DNA of 64,000 nt from JAPHSX01 sp039714395 (GTDB taxonomy: Bacteria > Pseudomonadota > Gammaproteobacteria > Thiohalomonadales > Thiohalomonadaceae). The notes beneath the pieces were generated by a model. It was not told the DNA's origin, made no database searches, and was given only the letters and a program-made list of their open reading frames with translations. The translations under genes were made by a program, and so were the position numbers. The DNA is taken from positions 62,001 to 126,000 of the forward strand of contig JBDLJH010000005.1 of assembly GCA_039714395.1 (NCBI GenBank), given 5' to 3'. Positions 1 to 8,610 of the stretch are shown here, in pieces (within the stretch, counting starts at the first letter, position 1; every line of letters starts with the position of its first letter).

Positions 1-1220
1 GCCTGTGACTCGGTAAAGTCCTTGTCGGTGATCGCGTGCTGCTCGGTGGCTGCCTGCTGCTCGCTGGTGGCTATCGGCATGTGGGTCGCGAGGGCAAAAT
101 CACTCTTAATATCGGGCACCAGATTGCTGGTGGTGGTCAGAATATTGTTCACACCACCGCTTACATCGTGACACTGATAACAGGTCTCCTCCTGCGCCGG
201 GTTACCACCCACTTTGGGGGTGTTGGTATCGTCGGTTCCCTCGCGCAGCAGCTTTCTTGCCCCCTGCACGGTGTGGGTGTCGTGACAGTTCATACAGGCG
301 GCCTGCCATACGGCGATGCCGGCGGGGAAGTCGCGCTGTGTGGTGGCGGTAGCGGTATAGGTCTCATTGGCGACGGTGCTGAGGGCGTGGGCTGAATCTG
401 ACCAGCCCGCCTTGGTGTGACAGGCGAGGCAGAGGATATCGTTGGTGGTATCAAAGGCCGTATCGCTGCCCGGTTCGCTCGTCTGCTGGAAACGGTTAAG
501 TCCCTCGCGAATAAATTTAACGCTAACAGCGGGGTCGGCATCGTCAACTACGTGTGGATCGTGACAGGAGGTGCACTGCACCTCTCCACTCTCCAGCGGT
601 ACCAGTGGGGTAGGGCTGCCGGATACGCGGTTGTCAATATGGGCGACGCTGGCCGGGTCATACAGTTCACCGTCATTGCTTGCCAGGGTGGCGTCGTAGG
701 TGAAGGAGATGGGGTGGTCGTTCTGCAGGCTGATCCCCAGATCGCGGGTAAAGCCGGTGGTGACACCGTCACCTGCCGGCATGGTGCCGTCGAGTTCGGT
801 GCCGCTGGTGGTAAAGGTGGTAGCAGCACCGTTGAAAACATTCACCTTGCCGATGGCGATAGTGCCGTCGTGACAGGAGAGGCAGAGCTTGGAGGTACCA
901 CCGGGCTGACTCAGTGCGGCATCAATTGAGGCACCCTTGAGGGCGTCGCTGGTGGTGTCATCGTAAAGGGTATAGGTTTGAGCCGATAGGTCACGGTTCC
1001 ACAGCGGGGTGACAAAACCGCCACCATCTGCGGTAGCACCGTGCGGCGTGTGACAGAAGACACAGACGCGGTCAGTATCGGCGGTGGTAACGACCGGGCC
1101 GGTGGCCAGGTTGTGTTTACTGGAGGCGACGTCGGCCACCTGGGCGGCGTGCGCTAGCGGTAAGGCCATACACATCCCCAGTGCCAGCACTGCAATAAGC
1201 GGTGACATGCTGCGTTTCAC
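1..1220 (-). CDS. Multiheme c-type cytochrome, at least six hemes (3' end outside window)
   Basis: I translated this frame by hand; it is open from a GTG at 1220 to the left edge (about 406 residues), so the C-terminus is missing. The N-terminus is a signal peptide ending near LPLAHA. Six CXXCH heme sites are visible: CVFCH, CLSCH, CTSCH, CLACH, CMNCH and CYQCH. The first four, with SKHN, TPH, NDHP and DPH histidines, follow the same plan as the complete tetraheme cytochrome at 9817-10575, so this looks like that module with further hemes added. Start: GTG lies 2 bases after the preceding NHL gene's stop and follows a G-rich Shine-Dalgarno (eight Gs); an in-frame ATG at 1208 is the alternative. 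It is last in the visible operon. Probably periplasmic or exported; substrate unknown. Confidence 0.88.
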   Translation of the reverse strand, partial: MKRSMSPLIAVLALGMCMALPLAHAAQVADVASSKHNLATGPVVTTADTDRVCVFCHTPHGATADGGGFVTPLWNRDLSAQTYTLYDDTTSDALKGASIDAALSQPGGTSKLCLSCHDGTIAIGKVNVFNGAATTFTTSGTELDGTMPAGDGVTTGFTRDLGISLQNDHPISFTYDATLASNDGELYDPASVAHIDNRVSGSPTPLVPLESGEVQCTSCHDPHVVDDADPAVSVKFIREGLNRFQQTSEPGSDTAFDTTNDILCLACHTKAGWSDSAHALSTVANETYTATATTQRDFPAGIAVWQAACMNCHDTHTVQGARKLLREGTDDTNTPKVGGNPAQEETCYQCHDVSGGVNNILTTTSNLVPDIKSDFALATHMPIATSEQQAATEQHAITDKDFTESQ

Positions 1221-1222
1221 GG

Positions 1223-2278
1223 TTATTCCCCCCCCAGGTATTGCAGCACAACGACCCTGCCGTTGAACATGTCTGCCAGATAGACCCGGTTATTGTTATC
1301 GGTCCAGACACCGGCAGGCAGGTAGAAGTTGCCAACGGTATCGGCCGTGCCGCCTATCGGCAGCAGTAATTTTCCTTCGGGATTATATACCAGAAGGGTG
1401 TCGTAATAGGATTCTGAGACGTAAATATTGCCATCACTATCTACCCCGACTCCCTTGGGGTGGGGGATGTTACCGATGAACAGACCGCGCTTGCCGAAGG
1501 CGGTAATAAATTCGCCAGTGGAATCGAGGATTTGGATGCGGGCGTTCATCGCATCGGTGATGTAAAGCTTGCCGTTGCGAAAGCTCAAATGGGTGGGGAA
1601 ATTAAACTCGCCCACCTCTTCACCTCGCCGGCCGATGCTCTCAACAAAATTGCCGTGCTCATCGAAGACCTTAATGTCGTGATCGTGGGTGTCGGCGACA
1701 AACAGCTGCTTGCCGACGGGGTCGTAGGCGATGCCGGTAGGGCGATTAAGTACACCGCGGCCAATTAGGGAGACCGGGGTGCCATCGCTGCGCAGGCGTG
1801 CCACCAGTGCATGCTCAGAATCAGAGACGTAGATGTCGCCCTGCGGCGCGGCACTCACAGCCACTGGTGTGATGAAAGGGAGATCGGTACTTAGCGAGCC
1901 GAAGACGCCTAACTGGTTGTTAGGGATATCGAAAACAAACAGCGCCTGACGACTGATGTCGGTGACATAGACGCGCCCCTGCTCATCGGTATAGCCGCTT
2001 TGAGGCCGTTGCAGCAAATTAGGACGTGCCTTTCCGGTAAAGAACCCGGTAATAATTTGTAGTAGTGAACGCCCCTCTTTCTGTTGCTTGAAGTTGGTTT
2101 CACCAAAGAGTTCGCCGATGAGACGATAGCGTGGCAGATCAGGTGTTTGTGGCCAGACAACGGTCGTGACGGGTGTCTGATAGTCGAATTGCCGTACTAC
2201 CTCCTGCGCACAACCACCAAGCAGAATCATGCTCAGCAGCAGGGTGATGAGGCGCAGCGGGGAGTATATTTTATTCAT
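1223..2278 (-). CDS. NHL-repeat beta-propeller lipoprotein
   Basis: The N-terminus has a hydrophobic segment ending in the lipobox LLGGC, so a membrane-anchored lipoprotein is predicted. The remainder is a series of about six NHL blades, with recurring patterns such as GIAYDPVGKQLFVADTHDHD, GVGVDSDGNIYVSESYYD and GVWTDNNNRVYLADMFNGRV. NHL propellers are protein-interaction or ligand-binding scaffolds; no catalytic residues are evident. The ATG start overlaps the end of the upstream NHL gene by 8 bases; an in-frame GTG at 2287 is possible. It sits between another NHL protein and a multiheme cytochrome, so a scaffold role in the cytochrome system is an inference from position. Confidence 0.85.
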   Translation of the reverse strand: MNKIYSPLRLITLLLSMILLGGCAQEVVRQFDYQTPVTTVVWPQTPDLPRYRLIGELFGETNFKQQKEGRSLLQIITGFFTGKARPNLLQRPQSGYTDEQGRVYVTDISRQALFVFDIPNNQLGVFGSLSTDLPFITPVAVSAAPQGDIYVSDSEHALVARLRSDGTPVSLIGRGVLNRPTGIAYDPVGKQLFVADTHDHDIKVFDEHGNFVESIGRRGEEVGEFNFPTHLSFRNGKLYITDAMNARIQILDSTGEFITAFGKRGLFIGNIPHPKGVGVDSDGNIYVSESYYDTLLVYNPEGKLLLPIGGTADTVGNFYLPAGVWTDNNNRVYLADMFNGRVVVLQYLGGE

Positions 2279-3200
2279 CCTGCTCACTGTCGAAGGCGGG
2301 CTTTAGCAAAAAGACCTGTACCCTGTCATTTGCGCTGTCGGCGACGTAGAGAAAGTTGTTGTCAGCGTGAAGATCACTAACCATGCGGAACAGACCATCA
2401 TATGAACCAGTACCGCCAAAAGTTTCCAGCAGACCATCGCGATTGTAGACCTTGATCGTATCATCAAAGGCATCGCTAATAAAAACACGTTCCGCATAGT
2501 CAATAGCGATCGCAGTAGGGTCCACTACCTCGGGGCGCGGCATTTCGCGAATCAGCTCACCCTCTTCACTGAAGATTTTGACACTCTTGCTAAGGCGGTC
2601 AAGGATGTAGATGCCATCGGGACCGGTTGCCATATCGATGATTTGAAGAAATTGCCCCTTACCGGTACCGCGCTCACCAATGGCGCGTAGCGCATGACCA
2701 ACACGGTTAAACACTAAAATGTGATCATAGAGACGATCTGCGATCAGTATATTAGTGCTATCGCTAATGTTGATGGCGACCGGGTTAGTGAGGTTGTTGG
2801 CATTTTGATAGGTGCGAAGAAGTTCACCCAGCATAGTGAAGTGCAGGATCTTTCGACCGAAGGGATCAGATAGATAGAAGCTGCCGTCGTTATCTACAGC
2901 AATAGCATTGGGAATAGCTTGCAGGTGTGTATTCACCGAGTAGAGCGGGGTGAGGTTCTCATTACTGCTGTTATAGCGGTAAACCAGCTGTTTTGCGGCA
3001 TCAATAATATAGACCAGATTTTCATGTGCAGCGACGGCCACCGGATTGGTGATGGAGACAAACTCATCGACCCCGGCAAAGGTGAGGCTTGCGGTTTCAC
3101 TCAGGGGCGCGCGACTGATATTAGTCAGGTGCGCTACCGAATCGGCAGCAGGTAACGCCGCGCAGTACAGGCTGAGTAGCAGTGGTAGCAGGCGCCGCAT
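2271..3200 (-). CDS. NHL-repeat beta-propeller protein, exported
   Basis: 309 residues with a Sec signal peptide (MRRLLPLLLSLYCAALPAAD) and no lipobox cysteine. The body is made of NHL/six-bladed propeller repeats (for example AIAVDNDGSFYLSDPFGRKI and AIAIDYAERVFISDAFDDTI). It is a distant paralogue of the downstream NHL lipoprotein and the two genes overlap by a few bases, implying coupled translation. It follows a triheme cytochrome gene by 2 bases. Likely a periplasmic or surface scaffold; the function is not known from sequence. Confidence 0.85.
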   Translation of the reverse strand: MRRLLPLLLSLYCAALPAADSVAHLTNISRAPLSETASLTFAGVDEFVSITNPVAVAAHENLVYIIDAAKQLVYRYNSSNENLTPLYSVNTHLQAIPNAIAVDNDGSFYLSDPFGRKILHFTMLGELLRTYQNANNLTNPVAINISDSTNILIADRLYDHILVFNRVGHALRAIGERGTGKGQFLQIIDMATGPDGIYILDRLSKSVKIFSEEGELIREMPRPEVVDPTAIAIDYAERVFISDAFDDTIKVYNRDGLLETFGGTGSYDGLFRMVSDLHADNNFLYVADSANDRVQVFLLKPAFDSEQDE

Positions 3201-3202
3201 GG

Positions 3203-3712
3203 TTAGCGTAGTCCGGTCTTTTTATTTGGCACGGTGTGACAACGCTCACAATCGAGTGCGGTGAAGGCAACCTTTCCATGACAGACACCACAATATTCTC
3301 CCTCCACTATCTTCGCCATGGTTATAAAGTTACCACCTATCTGTGGCAGGAAGATGCGAGAGTGACAGTTGCTACAGGTAAGCCACTGGGTGTGTGCCTG
3401 GTGACTAAACATCACATGTGGCATTGAGGCGGTGTTTTTCATAGTGATATCGAGGTCAACCACCTTCATCTTCTCTTTACCGGTAACCCCTTTGCGTGGC
3501 GCAATATGACCGTTCTGAAGCGTCTTCACCCAGTCGGTCATCCCATTGATATCAACAGGAAGATTCATCAATGCATCGGCGGGCTCCTGCAGCAGTTCAA
3601 AGGCCGGGTTTGTAGGGTCGTGAATACCATCCTCGGCTAATGGCACTACGGTCCTATCGGCCAACACAAGAGGCGCGAAAAGCAGGCCAAAATATACTAT
3701 AAAAGTTCGCAT
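3203..3712 (-). CDS. Triheme c7-type cytochrome
   Basis: The precursor has a signal peptide (MRTFIVYFGLLFAPLVLA) and three CXXCH sites (CSNCH, CGVCH, CERCH) in the C-terminal half, the plan of the cytochrome c7 triheme domain. A conserved N-terminal part (EDGIHDPTNPAFELLQEP, then DWVKTLQNGHIAPR) is shared with the paralogue at 5740-6366, as is CGVCHGKVAF. The ATG at 3712 is preceded by AAAGGTG at good spacing; a GTG at 3724 is an alternative. Probably a periplasmic electron carrier between inner-membrane donors and the barrel-associated components; the partners are inferred from operon context. Confidence 0.88.
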   Translation of the reverse strand: MRTFIVYFGLLFAPLVLADRTVVPLAEDGIHDPTNPAFELLQEPADALMNLPVDINGMTDWVKTLQNGHIAPRKGVTGKEKMKVVDLDITMKNTASMPHVMFSHQAHTQWLTCSNCHSRIFLPQIGGNFITMAKIVEGEYCGVCHGKVAFTALDCERCHTVPNKKTGLR

Positions 3713-3727
3713 AGTTTGTTGCACCTT

Positions 3728-4897
3728 TTACCCTGGGATGAAAAAGCCGGCGTTGCGCATGGCAAAGATGAGGTTACGGGTGGACTGCTCCAGTGATTTG
3801 ATGGCCTCACCAAAGGCACCATTTTTTGCCTGTTTCTCGCCTAGCTTGCGCAGGGCATTGGCTTCATCAAGAAACTGCTGAACACGCTCCGTAACATTCA
3901 TCGTCTTTTTATCTTCGACCAGCATGTGAATCAGCATTTTATATGTATCATTTCGATCGAGTTCGTAATGGTACTCTTCCTCAGGTGTCTCAAAATGGAG
4001 GGTTCGTACCAGAGTTTCACCACCACGCAGCTGCTCAATCGAGGCGGTGATTAATTTGTAGGCCTGCTTTACCGTCTTAAGTGCCTGTCCATAGTTGTTG
4101 GAAGCAGCATAGTCTTCTGCTGAATTGAGCAGTGCGGTCACAGTACGCTTCATCTGTTGCTTCTGTTTTACGCTGGCCTTTTCATCAGCGATGCGCTGCT
4201 GCGCCTCAAGCAGTGCATTAATACTACGCAGCTTGGTTTCATAGTCATGCTGTAGTGGTGAAACGGTGATTTTACTGCTGGATAACTCACCCAGTGTTTG
4301 ACCACCACGAATTTTTTTCACGGCAGAGCTGACCTGCGAGTAGGCCCTGTCGAGTGCTACACGCCCCTGTACATAATCACCGGCGATGCGTAGATCATCT
4401 GCTGCCGAGAGGTCTGCCTTTATTCTGCTATCAAGCTGGTCGGATAGTTCGCTTTTTCCACTCTTCCTGCTGATGGATGCGTAAGCCTTGTTGAGCGCAT
4501 GGATGCTGCGAAGACGATGTTCATAATCTAGCTGTGCTTTACTTTTACGTTTTGACGCCATCTGTGAAAGGTGGCCCGCCTCAAAGGCAAGCCGTATCGC
4601 CTCATCGCGCTTGGCCAGGGCAAGGACAAGGTTGTTCTCTTTAAGGCTGATTTTTGCCTGCTGTTGCAGTCGTCGTGCCTCTTCCATATAGGCGATGGCT
4701 GGGGCGAAATTACTGTTCTCTACATGTTTGGCAAGGGTAGAGACAGTTAGAAGTTTGTCCACAAACTCGAGCGCCATGCTCACCTGTTCCTGGGTTTGCG
4801 GCCGCTCCGGTCCCTCGACCTTGGCGTGCACCAGGGGTGTGGTGCAGAGTGCAGCGGCAATAAGTAGGGGTAATAGTGCTTTGCGTGTGGTGTTCAT
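3728..4897 (-). CDS. Exported helical repeat protein of unknown family
   Basis: I do not recognise this family. The protein has a signal peptide (MNTTRKALLPLLIAAALCTT, cleavage near VHA), is rich in Lys/Glu/Ala helices, and contains at least two internal repeats, each ending in IRGGQTL or LRGGETL. Its C-terminal third (HFETPEEEYHYELDRND, then a helix with SLEQSTRNLIFAMRNAG) is homologous to the end of the next upstream gene (4913-5743), so the two are paralogues. The helical pattern resembles TPR-like hairpins but I cannot assign them. Start: ATG 4897 or 4900 after GGAG; ATG 4909 is possible. Position among triheme cytochromes suggests a periplasmic structural or docking role. Confidence 0.8.
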   Translation of the reverse strand: MNTTRKALLPLLIAAALCTTPLVHAKVEGPERPQTQEQVSMALEFVDKLLTVSTLAKHVENSNFAPAIAYMEEARRLQQQAKISLKENNLVLALAKRDEAIRLAFEAGHLSQMASKRKSKAQLDYEHRLRSIHALNKAYASISRKSGKSELSDQLDSRIKADLSAADDLRIAGDYVQGRVALDRAYSQVSSAVKKIRGGQTLGELSSSKITVSPLQHDYETKLRSINALLEAQQRIADEKASVKQKQQMKRTVTALLNSAEDYAASNNYGQALKTVKQAYKLITASIEQLRGGETLVRTLHFETPEEEYHYELDRNDTYKMLIHMLVEDKKTMNVTERVQQFLDEANALRKLGEKQAKNGAFGEAIKSLEQSTRNLIFAMRNAGFFIPG

Positions 4898-4912
4898 CAT
4901 GATCTCCATAAC

Positions 4913-5743
4913 TTAGCGCACACCGGCAATTTTTAGTGCGCTGACAAGTTTCCTGGTTGATTCCTGCATGCTTTTAACAGCCTGATCATACTGTTTCTCA
5001 TCAAATTGAGTCTCTGCATCACTACGTATTGTCTGTGCCTGCTTAACAAAGCGATCCATCAGGCTCTGAATCCCTGCCGATGGCTGCTTCTGTGTAATAG
5101 CAATTGGCACTAGTCGTAGATAATCATCATTGCGTGAAAGCTCGTATTTATACTCATCTATCGGTGTTTCAAAGTTGAGGTCATAGCTAAAGGTCCTCTC
5201 TTTGAGTGAACTGTTCTTTGCCGTGATCACAATATTCAGGGCCATGCCAAGAAATTCATTGGCCTTGGCATAGTCATTCTTTGCCGCGTAAGTGGCAGCT
5301 TTTTCGATCTCGAGAATGGCACTGTCCATCTGCTGCTGTGTCTCGGGATCGATCACACTACTCTGATGATCCCAGTCACGATAAGTTGCAATTTGTGCCT
5401 GTAGCTCCTTGTAACGCCGTTTCTGCACGGCACCTTCATCAACCTTATTAGGTACCTTCATGGCGGCAGAAGTGACTAAACGGATCGCTTCATTAGCAAG
5501 CTGTTCAGAACGCTTAAAGTCACCGTCACTCTGGGCCTGGCGTGCCTGCTTGTATTTATCGCGCGCCTCCTTAAGCCCGGATTTTGCCTCTTCGTTGCTA
5601 CTCTGCTCTATGCGCTCGGCACTCTTGGAGCGCATGATCACACCCTCGGCATAATCAAGCTTCATTGGTAACTGTAGCGAGGGTGCTGCACTCAGCCCCA
5701 CGCTATAGCAGGCCAGCAACAGTAGCAGTGTGCCCATTTTCAT
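4913..5743 (-). CDS. Exported helical protein, paralogue of the 3728-4897 product
   Basis: 276 residues with a signal peptide (MKMGTLLLLLACYSVGLSAA) and a mostly helical, charged body. It shares with the neighbouring product the motif NFETPIDEYKYELSRNDDY and a terminal helix containing SMQESTRKLVSALKIAG. It has one copy of the repeat where the neighbour has two or more. The ATG overlaps the upstream triheme cytochrome stop (ATGA), so the two are translationally coupled. No heme, metal or catalytic motif is visible. Function unknown; the pairing with c7 cytochromes is the main clue. Confidence 0.8.
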   Translation of the reverse strand: MKMGTLLLLLACYSVGLSAAPSLQLPMKLDYAEGVIMRSKSAERIEQSSNEEAKSGLKEARDKYKQARQAQSDGDFKRSEQLANEAIRLVTSAAMKVPNKVDEGAVQKRRYKELQAQIATYRDWDHQSSVIDPETQQQMDSAILEIEKAATYAAKNDYAKANEFLGMALNIVITAKNSSLKERTFSYDLNFETPIDEYKYELSRNDDYLRLVPIAITQKQPSAGIQSLMDRFVKQAQTIRSDAETQFDEKQYDQAVKSMQESTRKLVSALKIAGVR

Positions 5744-6366
5744 GGTTGTGTGCTCGCAGAGCTGCGCTTGAGATTGGTGTTCTCCTTTTTCTGAGAATGG
5801 CAGAGACGGCAGGTAGAGGTGGTCACGGGAAAGGCGACCTTACCGTGACAAACGCCACATTTCTCACCCAGCAGGATAGAGGCCATATTGATCTGGTTGG
5901 CACCCTTTTGCGGGATAAAGATATCCGGGTGGCAGTTGGAACAATCCAGCCACTCGGTATGCTGCTTGTGCGGGTAGACAACATTGGGCATGGAGCCTTT
6001 GACCTCTCGTACGATGTTCAGGTCGAAGACGATGGGTTGCATGGTCTCATCGATGCGATCCCAGCGTGGGCTGATCTTTGTGTTCTCCAGTGAAGAGACC
6101 CAGTTGACCCTGTTACCGTGCTTGCTCTTATCCAGTGAATCGAAGGCCGCCTTTGGCGGCTGCAATAACGCGGTGCCTGGATTTTCCGGGTCATGAATAC
6201 CGTCTTCCATGGGAGACGGATTGACCTTCATTTTTGGTTTCATCAGGCGATTGAATGTGTTGACGTTAGAGACGCTCTTGCCTGCAGTTGCCGGCTCCTG
6301 AGAAAGGGCATTGCCGCTCAGCAGCAATGAGGAGAGAAGCATGATAATCGGTGTTAAGAATTTCAT
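5740..6366 (-). CDS. Triheme c7-type cytochrome
   Basis: 208 residues with a signal peptide (cleavage near GNALS) and three CXXCH sites (CSNCH, CGVCH, CRLCH). It is a clear paralogue of 3203-3712: both have EDGIHDP, a DWV/NWV segment, SMP-V-PH/SH plus HT-WL before the first heme, and CGVCHGKVAF at the second. The C-terminus carries an extra polar tail of about 17 residues. The upstream region has AAGGGGGCG as a possible ribosome site. Likely a periplasmic electron carrier; the last four bases overlap the helical-protein start. Confidence 0.88.
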   Translation of the reverse strand: MKFLTPIIMLLSSLLLSGNALSQEPATAGKSVSNVNTFNRLMKPKMKVNPSPMEDGIHDPENPGTALLQPPKAAFDSLDKSKHGNRVNWVSSLENTKISPRWDRIDETMQPIVFDLNIVREVKGSMPNVVYPHKQHTEWLDCSNCHPDIFIPQKGANQINMASILLGEKCGVCHGKVAFPVTTSTCRLCHSQKKENTNLKRSSASTQP

Positions 6367-6378
6367 CGTATCGCCCCC

Positions 6379-6786
6379 TTATTTCTTCTTGCTGCTTAGC
6401 ATTGATTTGGCGGTATTGCCGTGTACCTGGGTCGGCGTACCCTGCTTGCCCGAGTGGCAGACATCACAGTTCTCAATCGACCAGGCGACCTCACCATTGT
6501 GACAGGCGCCGCAGTACTGACCCTCTATAATTTGTGCCATGGTGATCTCATTGCCACCCGCCTTGAGCTTAAAACCGAGGTCGGCATGGCACACCTTGCA
6601 ACGAAAACGAATGCGATGGAACCAGTGTGGGAATACCACCGGGCGCATGCCTGATGCATCGGCAAAGTTATTGATAACTACGTCTCCATATTCGGCCTGT
6701 GCCGCCGGTGAGGCGAAAAGCAGCGATAACATGAGGGCACCACAGAGTGCCGTAAATTTTCTTTTGTATTGACATGGTAATTTCAT
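6379..6786 (-). CDS. Small triheme c7-type cytochrome
   Basis: 135 residues with a signal peptide (cleavage near SPAAQA) and three CXXCH sites (CKVCH, CGACH, CDVCH). FPHWFHRIRFRCKVCH and GGNEITMAQIIEGQYCGACH match the c7 domain of its two larger neighbours but the long N-terminal extension is absent, so this is close to a minimal triheme carrier. An AGGAG ribosome site precedes the ATG. It directly follows the outer-membrane barrel gene, which makes it the best candidate for the periplasmic partner of that barrel (inference). Confidence 0.88.
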   Translation of the reverse strand: MKLPCQYKRKFTALCGALMLSLLFASPAAQAEYGDVVINNFADASGMRPVVFPHWFHRIRFRCKVCHADLGFKLKAGGNEITMAQIIEGQYCGACHNGEVAWSIENCDVCHSGKQGTPTQVHGNTAKSMLSSKKK

Positions 6787-6817
6787 TTGCTACTCCTGTG
6801 GTGGTTCATTTCTGCAA

Positions 6818-8560
6818 TTAAAATCTACGTTTTACATTAAGTAGAATTAGTGAAGTTTGTTGGTTCTGGGCTTCCTGTATGCGAATAGTAAGGCTACTCG
6901 AAAGCTGTCCGATCTGGTGTTTTAAAACGTTATCCCAGGTATATCTATTGCTATCCTCCGCTATATTGGAGTGGAGCATGGAATACTTGAAAATAGAGTT
7001 AAAATGTAAACTCTGAAATGAAAAATTGTGACGCAGCGAGTAGTTTAACAGGGCGCTGCTGGAGTCACTACGGGTGTCCTGAGTGGCGCTTTGGTAGGTA
7101 TTTTGCTGGTGTGTCAGGCTGCCGTTAAGTGATGCGCGCATGCTTAGTTTATGCTGTCTGCTGTATTGCAGATGCAGTTGCTGTGTTAGTTCATCGGTGC
7201 CGCTGATGTTGCGGTTTTCCGAATAACTGGCCTGGGCATATTGAGTGCCACCGTTGCCACCTCGAGTGTAACCAAGAAGCAGGGTGTGGTTAAGTGTCTG
7301 TTTATCGTCCTGAGTACTAAGGGTTTGATGGTTTACTCCCTGATTGACACTAAATCGAATCCGCCCCTTTCTGCCGTGACGCCAGTTGCGCGAGGCATTG
7401 TGATTTAGCGAAACCGTAGAGGTGGTCTCACTGCTGCTGTCAGTATCCTGCTGGGTATGGCCGAGGGAGGAACCCCAGTTGTAGTTAAATTCTGCAAGGT
7501 CAATGCTATCAGAACTGTAATCGAGTGATGTGGCGTAACTGCTCTGTTCGCCTGGCGTACCATTTAATTCGGTCTCGGTGTAGCTGGTAGAGGCGCGTGC
7601 ATTAATATTTTTGGTGAAGCGGTAGCGCATGCCTAGCCCCACGTTGGTGCTGAGGTTCTCGTAGCTGGCCTGCTGTTCGGTAAGTATGCCGGTGTAGCGC
7701 AGGTTCCCGTTAATGTGGGTCTTTTTGTCCTCGCTGCGCCAGGTGGCGGTACTTGAGAACTGATCGATCTCATGACGGTACTCATCGACAATGCCGTCAT
7801 CGTTAAGATCGATATGGTCAAGTTGATCAACCTTGCTGGCGAAGTTGCTAACGTTGAAGTCCTGAGACGGATAGAAGTTGTGAGTTAATACCGCCATCTG
7901 GTTGTCACGCTCTTCATCACTATTGCTCAGTTGATCTTCACGCTGCTGAACAGTGAGGTTGGTGTCATTGTGCGGGACACGATGCACAAGGCCGAATTTC
8001 TTTGTAGTGCCGCTAAAGCGCCCGGAATGGTCACTTTCATTTTCATCACTCAAAAAACTGGCGCTAAGCTGAAGGTGTTTGCCCAGATATTTTTGGGTGA
8101 TCGAATAGCTGGTAGTAGTGTAGCTGTCGCCGAGATCGATAAATTGGCCGCTACTGTTAACGAAATTGCTGCTGTCGTTAATGGTGTTATCGCTTTTACG
8201 ATAGGTCATTGAGAACGGATAACGGCTGAGTGGCAGGACATTGGCGGAAAAGTTGCCGCCAATGGCGGTGCTGTCGCGTGTCTGTCCGCCGCTATCAGTA
8301 GTGTCAGTACTGAGTGTGAGGCGCAGATTGCCAGTGAGGAACCACGGCTGCCATAAGTAGTATTTGCCGTTAATGTCACCGGTCAGCTGGCTCTTTATAC
8401 CTGTAGTGTCGCCATCCAGCATCCGTCTCTGGTGGGTGAAGCCAATAGTTCCCCACCAGTCCTGAGTTGAGAGTATTGCTGCAGAGGCCAAATCGGGGAC
8501 GAGAAGAAACAGCATAACGATGAGGCCAGGCTGCTTTTTTCTCTCTCCCACTACGGTCAC
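6818..8560 (-). CDS. Outer-membrane beta-barrel protein, possible electron-conduit porin
   Basis: About 580 residues. After a hydrophobic leader (LIVMLFLLVPDLASA) nearly the whole chain is alternating polar/aromatic beta strands with Ser/Thr/Asn/Gln-rich turns (for example YATSLDYSSDSIDLAEFNYN), and it ends in Phe (NVKRRF), as expected for a BAM substrate. It has no CXXCH. Size and neighbours (triheme cytochromes on one side, a prolyl isomerase on the other) recall the barrel of porin-cytochrome conduits such as MtrB, but I see no residue-level match to MtrB, so the role is inferred. The start is uncertain: GTG 8560 or a later in-frame ATG near 8521. Confidence 0.8.
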   Translation of the reverse strand: MTVVGERKKQPGLIVMLFLLVPDLASAAILSTQDWWGTIGFTHQRRMLDGDTTGIKSQLTGDINGKYYLWQPWFLTGNLRLTLSTDTTDSGGQTRDSTAIGGNFSANVLPLSRYPFSMTYRKSDNTINDSSNFVNSSGQFIDLGDSYTTTSYSITQKYLGKHLQLSASFLSDENESDHSGRFSGTTKKFGLVHRVPHNDTNLTVQQREDQLSNSDEERDNQMAVLTHNFYPSQDFNVSNFASKVDQLDHIDLNDDGIVDEYRHEIDQFSSTATWRSEDKKTHINGNLRYTGILTEQQASYENLSTNVGLGMRYRFTKNINARASTSYTETELNGTPGEQSSYATSLDYSSDSIDLAEFNYNWGSSLGHTQQDTDSSSETTSTVSLNHNASRNWRHGRKGRIRFSVNQGVNHQTLSTQDDKQTLNHTLLLGYTRGGNGGTQYAQASYSENRNISGTDELTQQLHLQYSRQHKLSMRASLNGSLTHQQNTYQSATQDTRSDSSSALLNYSLRHNFSFQSLHFNSIFKYSMLHSNIAEDSNRYTWDNVLKHQIGQLSSSLTIRIQEAQNQQTSLILLNVKRRF

Positions 8561-8610
8561 CGGTAATGCTGGATACGGTTAAAAGAATGCGCTGTTCACG
8601 GAGTGGCGCT

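Noticed and set aside
36..929. Plus-strand frames at the left edge (36-395, 417-929)
   Set aside because: They are opposite the multiheme cytochrome frame, which has six CXXCH sites and a signal peptide; the plus frames show no motif.
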